Shown here: positions 59,465 to 64,000 of the stretch, piece after piece
Numbering within the stretch: the stretch's first letter is position 1
Layout of the letters: every line of letters starts with the position of its first letter
DNA from: CAYMCO01 sp964388955
GTDB taxonomy: Bacteria; Chloroflexota; Anaerolineae; Anaerolineales; E44-bin32
Direction of reading: 5' to 3'
Assembly (NCBI GenBank): GCA_964388955.1
Contig: CAYMCO010000020.1
Coordinates: forward strand, 1-64,000
DNA length: 64,000 nucleotides
The notes under the pieces: model-generated
Told to the model about the DNA's origin: nothing
Database searches by the model: none
Seen by the model: only the letters and a program-made list of their open reading frames with translations
Position numbers and translations under genes: made by a program

Positions 59465-62371
59465 GTGAAGAGAGCTATGAGGTCCAGGATGGGGACGCTG
59501 CTTATTCTAAGCGTCATCGTCACGTTCGTGGGACCTACGGGATCGATCTCTGGTGGGACCATCTCAAAGCCGGAACCGCAGGCGCAGGGGATTGAAGTAA
59601 TCCTATCCGACGGCCAATTTGTGTACGGGCCCAATGCGCTGGATTTCGACATGGAGGCATTCCTTCGAGCAAATGACAGCCCCTTGATCGAACACCTTCA
59701 GGCCCTCCGAGATTGGTCGATGTACGCCAGCGTGAACCCGCGGGTTCTGCTGACCCTGATCGAGATGAGAAGCGGATTGGTGACCGGGGGTGGTGGGCTC
59801 GATTTGGATGATCCCTTCGGCTATCCCGACCTCGATTTCGAAGCGGAGATCGAGAAGGTCACGGTGGATCTGGCGCTTGATTTCTACGCCCACCTGTACA
59901 GCTATGGGGCTCGCAGCAACGGAGGCGGGCGATCACAAGAAGGGCTTGTGGCCCTGCCCCTTACGCATGGCGGGGAGATCCAGGTTCCCGGCGACACGCC
60001 TTCCGGCAGCGCTGCTGTGCTTCAGCGCTTGGCAGATATGCCAACTCGAGGGGATGCGCAGGCGATGGCCGCCGAATCGCTCGCCTCGGAATTCTTGGCC
60101 ACCTATGAGGCGCTCTTCCCGGGCGATGATCCACTGGATGATTCGAACGACATCAATCCGGCTTCGCCCCCGCCTTCGACACTCCTGCAGTTTCCATTCC
60201 CGTTGGGCGCAAGCTGGTGGTTCAGCGGCGCCCATAGCTGGAATGGTGGCGGCTATGGCCCGCCGTACTCCTCGATGGACTTCGGCACGGCAGGGAACAT
60301 CTGCGAATCTCCGCCAACCCATTTGTGGTCCGTCGCCGCAGCCTGGGGCGTCGGCTACCATCCCTACGGCTACTCCTGTTGGTACCGCATCTCGCATGGG
60401 AATGGATGGGAGACCAGTTACTATCACCTGCTGAATGTGCGCGGGGACGGCGGTGCGGATCGCAACGATCCTATCGGAACGATCGCATGCGAGACCTGTG
60501 CAGGGGGCTTTGCCACGGGTCCGCACGTGCACTTTAGTCTGCTCTATAACGGGGCCTATTACGATCTGCAGGGCACCCATCTGTCCGGTTGGCGTATTGA
60601 CGTCGGCGAGGGAAGCTACTATGGCGGCTTCATTGAACGGGATGGCGTCCGGCTGTACCCGTACAACACCGTCTTCAACGATGGTATACCGGGGGAGACC
60701 ATATGCCCAAGGACAGGCAGCCTGATCCTTTACCGGAATTCGGGCTACGATTGCGGCGGCATGGGGCAGGGGGAAGGCTACTTCATCCCGGACGCCTCCG
60801 GTTGGCAGAATGTGCCTCCCGAGTTTGATAATCGAGCCTCTGCTATCAATATACCCGGCGGATGGTCCACAAGGTTGTATGAAGACCGGTTCAGGGGAGG
60901 CGCTTCCGTCTGCATCCATGCAGATCATGACTCATTCAGCGGTGATTTCTTTGATGGTGGCGCTGTGCCCCTGAACGACAGGGTCTCCTCTTTGGAGGTC
61001 TTCGAGAATACGGATTGCACGCCGGGTATTCCGGATGTCGTTGTGCTATACGAGAATCCTGGGCAGTGGGGAGCGCAATCGGCCTGGCAGGGTGAAGGGC
61101 TGTTCAACCTGCCCGCGCACCTTGACAACCAGACCTCATCGATATGGGTACAAGATGGCTGGTCGGCGCGCATCTATGCCGAGGTGAATGGCGGGGGTCA
61201 GGCGGAATGCCTCGCCACCAGCGATGGGGATTTTGCGGATAACCGCTACCCTGGCGGACAGGTCGTGGATGATACCGCCTCATCGATCGCCATCTATGCC
61301 CAGCCAACGTGCCCAACCCCACCGCCTCCGCCCACCCTCATGAACCCCGCGGATGGGGCATCTCTTCAGGGCGGGGAGAGCATCCGGTTGGAGTGGAGCG
61401 GCTCTCCAGGCAGCAGTGAACATCTGGTCGAATTGTGGGGTGGAGACGGGCTCGATACCTCTTCGGGCTGGCAAGGAGAGATGAGTTGGGATCTCGGAGC
61501 CCTCGCCGGTGGCTATTATCAGTGGCGGGCTAGGTCCCGGGATCTATACCTTCAGGAAAGCGATTGGAGCCCGGTCAGAAGCTTCATAGTGGACAACCCG
61601 CAAGTCGCCCCCTCTGATTTCGATAACGATCAGAGCACCGATATTTCGCTGTTCCGCCCGTCCAACGGAAGCTGGCATATCCTCAATCGGGTTGCGATCC
61701 ACTACGGCCTGCCCGGCGATATTCCGGTGGCTGCAGATTACAACGGCGACGGCCAGGCGGATGTGGCCGTGTTTCGCCCTTCCCAAGGGCGCTGGTATGT
61801 GAAAGACCTCTTTACCCGCAGTTGGGGCCTCCCGGGGGATATTCCTTTGCCGTGCGATTTTGACGGCGACGGAGACGCCGATCTGGCAGTGTATCGTCCG
61901 TCGCAGGGTCGCTGGTCAATCTACGGCCAGGGGACCTATTATTGGGGCCTGGAAGGGGACATCCCCGTCCCTGCGGATTACGATGGCGATGGAATGTGTG
62001 AAATCGCAACATATCGGCCCTCAAATGGCGGCTGGTATGTCTACGGCTCCCCCGTGCGGTATTATGGGTTGGAGAACGATCTCCCTGTACCCGCCGACTA
62101 CAATGGTGATGGGATGGCGGAAATGGCTGTGTTCCGGCCATCCGAGAGCCGTTGGTATGTGGAGGGTCTATTTCAGCGATACTGGGGTCTCACCGGGGAT
62201 ATCCCTGTTCCCGGCAACTATGATGGGGATGGCGATACGGATATCGCTGTCTACAGGCCCGCACAAGGCCGCTGGTACATCCTCGCTCAGTTCAACCGAT
62301 ACTTTGGCTTGGCTGGCGATTTTCCCACTATGGTGCGCGATACGAATGCTGATGGGGATCCTTATCACTGA
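59465..62371 (+). CDS. Secreted M23 (LytM-type) peptidase with crystallin-like domains and six-unit module
   Basis: A 968-residue exported protein. A signal segment (MGTLLILSVIVTFVGPTG) is followed by a helical region (40-230). The M23 zinc-peptidase domain (about 245-400) has His257 in GAHSWNGG, Asp272 in YSSMDFG and His354/His356 in GPHVHFSL. Two crystallin-like repeats follow (about 410-610; WSTRLYEDRFRGGASVCIHA and WSARIYAEVNGGGQAECLAT), then an Fn3-like domain (about 620-710). The six-unit module and DTNADGDPYH end it. It probably cuts peptidoglycan or peptides outside the cell. GTG 59465 and ATG 59477 are both possible starts. Confidence 0.86.
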   Translation: MKRAMRSRMGTLLILSVIVTFVGPTGSISGGTISKPEPQAQGIEVILSDGQFVYGPNALDFDMEAFLRANDSPLIEHLQALRDWSMYASVNPRVLLTLIEMRSGLVTGGGGLDLDDPFGYPDLDFEAEIEKVTVDLALDFYAHLYSYGARSNGGGRSQEGLVALPLTHGGEIQVPGDTPSGSAAVLQRLADMPTRGDAQAMAAESLASEFLATYEALFPGDDPLDDSNDINPASPPPSTLLQFPFPLGASWWFSGAHSWNGGGYGPPYSSMDFGTAGNICESPPTHLWSVAAAWGVGYHPYGYSCWYRISHGNGWETSYYHLLNVRGDGGADRNDPIGTIACETCAGGFATGPHVHFSLLYNGAYYDLQGTHLSGWRIDVGEGSYYGGFIERDGVRLYPYNTVFNDGIPGETICPRTGSLILYRNSGYDCGGMGQGEGYFIPDASGWQNVPPEFDNRASAINIPGGWSTRLYEDRFRGGASVCIHADHDSFSGDFFDGGAVPLNDRVSSLEVFENTDCTPGIPDVVVLYENPGQWGAQSAWQGEGLFNLPAHLDNQTSSIWVQDGWSARIYAEVNGGGQAECLATSDGDFADNRYPGGQVVDDTASSIAIYAQPTCPTPPPPPTLMNPADGASLQGGESIRLEWSGSPGSSEHLVELWGGDGLDTSSGWQGEMSWDLGALAGGYYQWRARSRDLYLQESDWSPVRSFIVDNPQVAPSDFDNDQSTDISLFRPSNGSWHILNRVAIHYGLPGDIPVAADYNGDGQADVAVFRPSQGRWYVKDLFTRSWGLPGDIPLPCDFDGDGDADLAVYRPSQGRWSIYGQGTYYWGLEGDIPVPADYDGDGMCEIATYRPSNGGWYVYGSPVRYYGLENDLPVPADYNGDGMAEMAVFRPSESRWYVEGLFQRYWGLTGDIPVPGNYDGDGDTDIAVYRPAQGRWYILAQFNRYFGLAGDFPTMVRDTNADGDPYH
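61616..62368 (+). repeat. Six 120-base coding repeats plus C-terminal tail (copy C)
   Basis: Six 40-codon units followed by R and DTNADGDPYH. This copy is more divergent than A and B (for example DYDGDGMCEIATYRPSNGGW in unit 4) but keeps the unit order and the paired cysteines. Confidence 0.88.
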
Positions 62372-62926
62372 CAGTTGGTACTGCCCCGGGTGTTGGGAGT
62401 GCCCGTCGATCCCGGCGCATGTCCGTCGCCTACCCCCCTGTCATCCACGAAAGAAGCCTCGGTGGTGAATAGAAAGCCAGCATTGAAGGGATTCATCTTC
62501 CGATGATTGAGAAGACTGGCAGCCGCTCCTCCCAGCGTATGCCAGTTGTGACCTCCGCGAGTCCCGTTCAGAAGTAGCCCATGGACCAATTAGGAATCCC
62601 ACTGGGCGATCTTCCCCCAGTTTCACTTCCCTCTACGTGCATTGAAAGCCTAAAGTACCATCTCCAAGAAAATTAGATCTTTGGTAGGATTCAATGATGG
62701 CGATGGTCCGCCCGAGGTTGCGCAGGGGACGAAAGATGATCGGCAGAACAACTTGGAGAATACCGATCGGCGGCAAGGCTGGGGTTCAGCAGTCTCCGGG
62801 CCCACATTGACCTGCAGGAACAAACAGTTTAGAGTATCCAATTCGTCCCACGGCCAAGGGACAACGTAGCTGTTATCGGTTCCTGCGCGCAAGGCAGGCT
62901 TCAAGCGTCGGATCAAGGAGTGCGCT
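62372..62926. other. Gap before the metalloprotease gene
   Basis: A 555-base gap. A promoter candidate lies at 62807-62835. Short open frames on both strands (for example 62365-62589 on the minus strand) have no recognisable product. No RNA gene or clear repeat was found. Confidence 0.45.
62807..62835 (+). promoter_or_regulatory. Promoter candidate for the metalloprotease gene
   Basis: TTGACC at 62807-62812 and TAGAGT at 62830-62835 are 17 bases apart. A transcript would start near 62842, giving a leader of about 85 bases to the ATG at 62927. Confidence 0.45.
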
Positions 62927-64000
62927 ATGTCCAGAAACCAAGCAGGCAACGTCGCGATGGGCGCATTGCTCTTGGTATTGTTGGTTGCACCTGTGCAGGT
63001 TTGGGGCGCAGGCCCGGGGGCATCGGGCCTTGAGATGGCGGCCAAGGAATCGCGAACGGGTTGGCTGCACATTACCTGGGGCGATGGCAGATCGGGCCCT
63101 AGCGATACCCGCATGTTGTTTCAGCTCGTGGACGACGAAGGCCGCACCACCGATTTGGAGATCAAGAATGAAGTCCTAGAGCGGTATGGTGGTGTTCTCG
63201 CCTTGGACCGGAACAGGCTGAGCGTCGCTGGGGACCAGTTGAGTGGGAGTGGAGAGGGCTCGCCGTTGCTGCAGGTAGATTCCATCTCCCCGAAGGAGGG
63301 TGCGGCTCCCTTGGCGGGGGGAGCCAGTGACGCATCCGCCGACAGCCCTTTGGCCGGACCTCAGCCTTGGGTAAATCTGCTATGCAAATTCTCGGGCAAC
63401 AGTTCGGAGCCGCGCGCATTGAGCTATTTCCAAGGTCTCTTCGGAAGCTCGCGGCCAGGCCTTAACCATTATTGGGAGGAGAACTCATATTCCGCAATCA
63501 ACATCTCCGGGACGATCACGGAAGGGTGGTACACGCTGCCGCATGCTGCTTCCTACTATCGCTCACAAGGGGACATGCTCGACCAGCTGTTCGATGATTG
63601 CACAAATGCCGCCGATGGCGACGTGAATTTCACCCAATATGTGGGCATCAACATGATGTTCAACGACGAATTGGATGGGTATGCTTGGGGTGGCAGTCAA
63701 TGGGCGTCGTTGGATGGAGAGAGCGGTTTCTGGTATGTCACCTGGGAACCGCCATGGGGGTATCAGAATCAGACGGTGCTGGCGCATGAAATGGGCCATG
63801 GCTTCGGCTTGCCACATTCTTCCGGCAACTATGGCGCGACCTATGACAATGTTTGGGATGTAATGAGCGACAACTGGACATACTGCTATCTCTCGGCGGA
63901 TCCGACCTATGGATGCTTGGCGCAGCATACCATCTCCTTCCACAAAGCTCTGCTGGATTGGATCCCCGAGGCGCAGAAATTCACCGCTGATCCTGGCCAG
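62927..64000 (+). CDS. Secreted zinc metalloprotease (partial, runs off the window)
   Basis: Only the first 358 codons are in the window, and the frame is open to the end. ATG 62927 has AAGGAG at 62915-62920 (six bases). A signal segment (VAMGALLLVLLVAPVQVWGA) is followed by an uncharacterised N-terminal part. The metzincin-type motif HEMGHGFGLPHSSG comes next, with zinc histidines 287, 291 and 297 and catalytic Glu288. A Met-turn-like VMSDN follows, with Met at 313. The family (M6, M12 or similar) is not clear. It belongs to the secretome block, and whether it ends in the six-unit module cannot be seen. Confidence 0.82.
   Translation, partial: MSRNQAGNVAMGALLLVLLVAPVQVWGAGPGASGLEMAAKESRTGWLHITWGDGRSGPSDTRMLFQLVDDEGRTTDLEIKNEVLERYGGVLALDRNRLSVAGDQLSGSGEGSPLLQVDSISPKEGAAPLAGGASDASADSPLAGPQPWVNLLCKFSGNSSEPRALSYFQGLFGSSRPGLNHYWEENSYSAINISGTITEGWYTLPHAASYYRSQGDMLDQLFDDCTNAADGDVNFTQYVGINMMFNDELDGYAWGGSQWASLDGESGFWYVTWEPPWGYQNQTVLAHEMGHGFGLPHSSGNYGATYDNVWDVMSDNWTYCYLSADPTYGCLAQHTISFHKALLDWIPEAQKFTADPGQ

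Noticed and set aside
53458..62368. Regular 120-base repeats considered as a CRISPR or satellite array
   Set aside because: The repeats are in frame inside three genes, encode 40-residue protein units and lack unique spacers.
62365..62626. Short minus-strand frames that could be transposase remnants
   Set aside because: The translations did not match a transposase motif I could name, and no inverted ends or target duplications were seen.

Overview
The window is a GC-rich bacterial chromosome segment, and every gene I can support lies on the + strand. The organism is most likely a member of the Chloroflexota (Anaerolineae-like). This is inferred from the FG-GAP-like secreted proteins, the lactonising/GT-C membrane protein style, the many GTG/TTG starts, the near-leaderless promoter of tsaE and the overlapping gene joins. 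No rRNA, tRNA or phylogenetic marker was available to confirm it.

Layout. (1) 1-2450: a housekeeping run, tsaE-tsaB-rimI-family 4 uracil-DNA glycosylase, translationally coupled. (2) 2478-18535: nucleotide-sugar dehydrogenase, epimerase, GDP-mannose 4,6-dehydratase, then glycosyltransferases and large GT-C-type membrane proteins, an HPr-kinase-like P-loop protein and a flippase-like membrane protein. It ends in a tandem duplication of a GT-C gene whose second copy has a broken N-terminus. (3) 18963-19516: a winged-helix regulator with a strong promoter and a perfect palindrome over its -10 box. (4) 19642-25522: GDP-mannose 3,5-epimerase and GDP-fucose-synthase-like genes, an ABC polysaccharide exporter (Wzm/Wzt) and a capsule-type transferase. 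(5) 25512-47670: a nonulosonic (sialic-type) acid region with two NeuB-type synthases, NeuC and three CMP-sugar cytidylyltransferases (one fused to a HAD phosphatase), plus Gfo/Idh and SDR enzymes, two sulfotransferases and many glycosyltransferases. (6) 48026-51855: a PAPS supply unit (ATP sulfurylase-APS kinase fusion, an alkaline-phosphatase-superfamily enzyme, a second APS kinase). (7) 52174-64000: a secretome block containing a HAF-repeat protein, a lipoprotein resembling a protease prodomain, a subtilase-fold protease, an M23 peptidase and the start of a zinc metalloprotease. Three of these end in the same six-unit, 40-residue calcium-loop-type repeat module and the same C-terminal decapeptide.

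How it fits together. GDP-mannose-derived sugars, uronate-type sugars and CMP-nonulosonic acids would feed the glycosyltransferases. PAPS from the sat-cysC and cysC genes would feed the two sulfotransferases, and Wzm/Wzt would export the product. The simplest reading is a locus for a sulfated, nonulosonic-acid-containing surface polysaccharide in a Chloroflexota-like bacterium. That reading is an inference from gene content. The enzyme families are well supported, but the exact sugars, linkages and sulfation sites are not readable from sequence.
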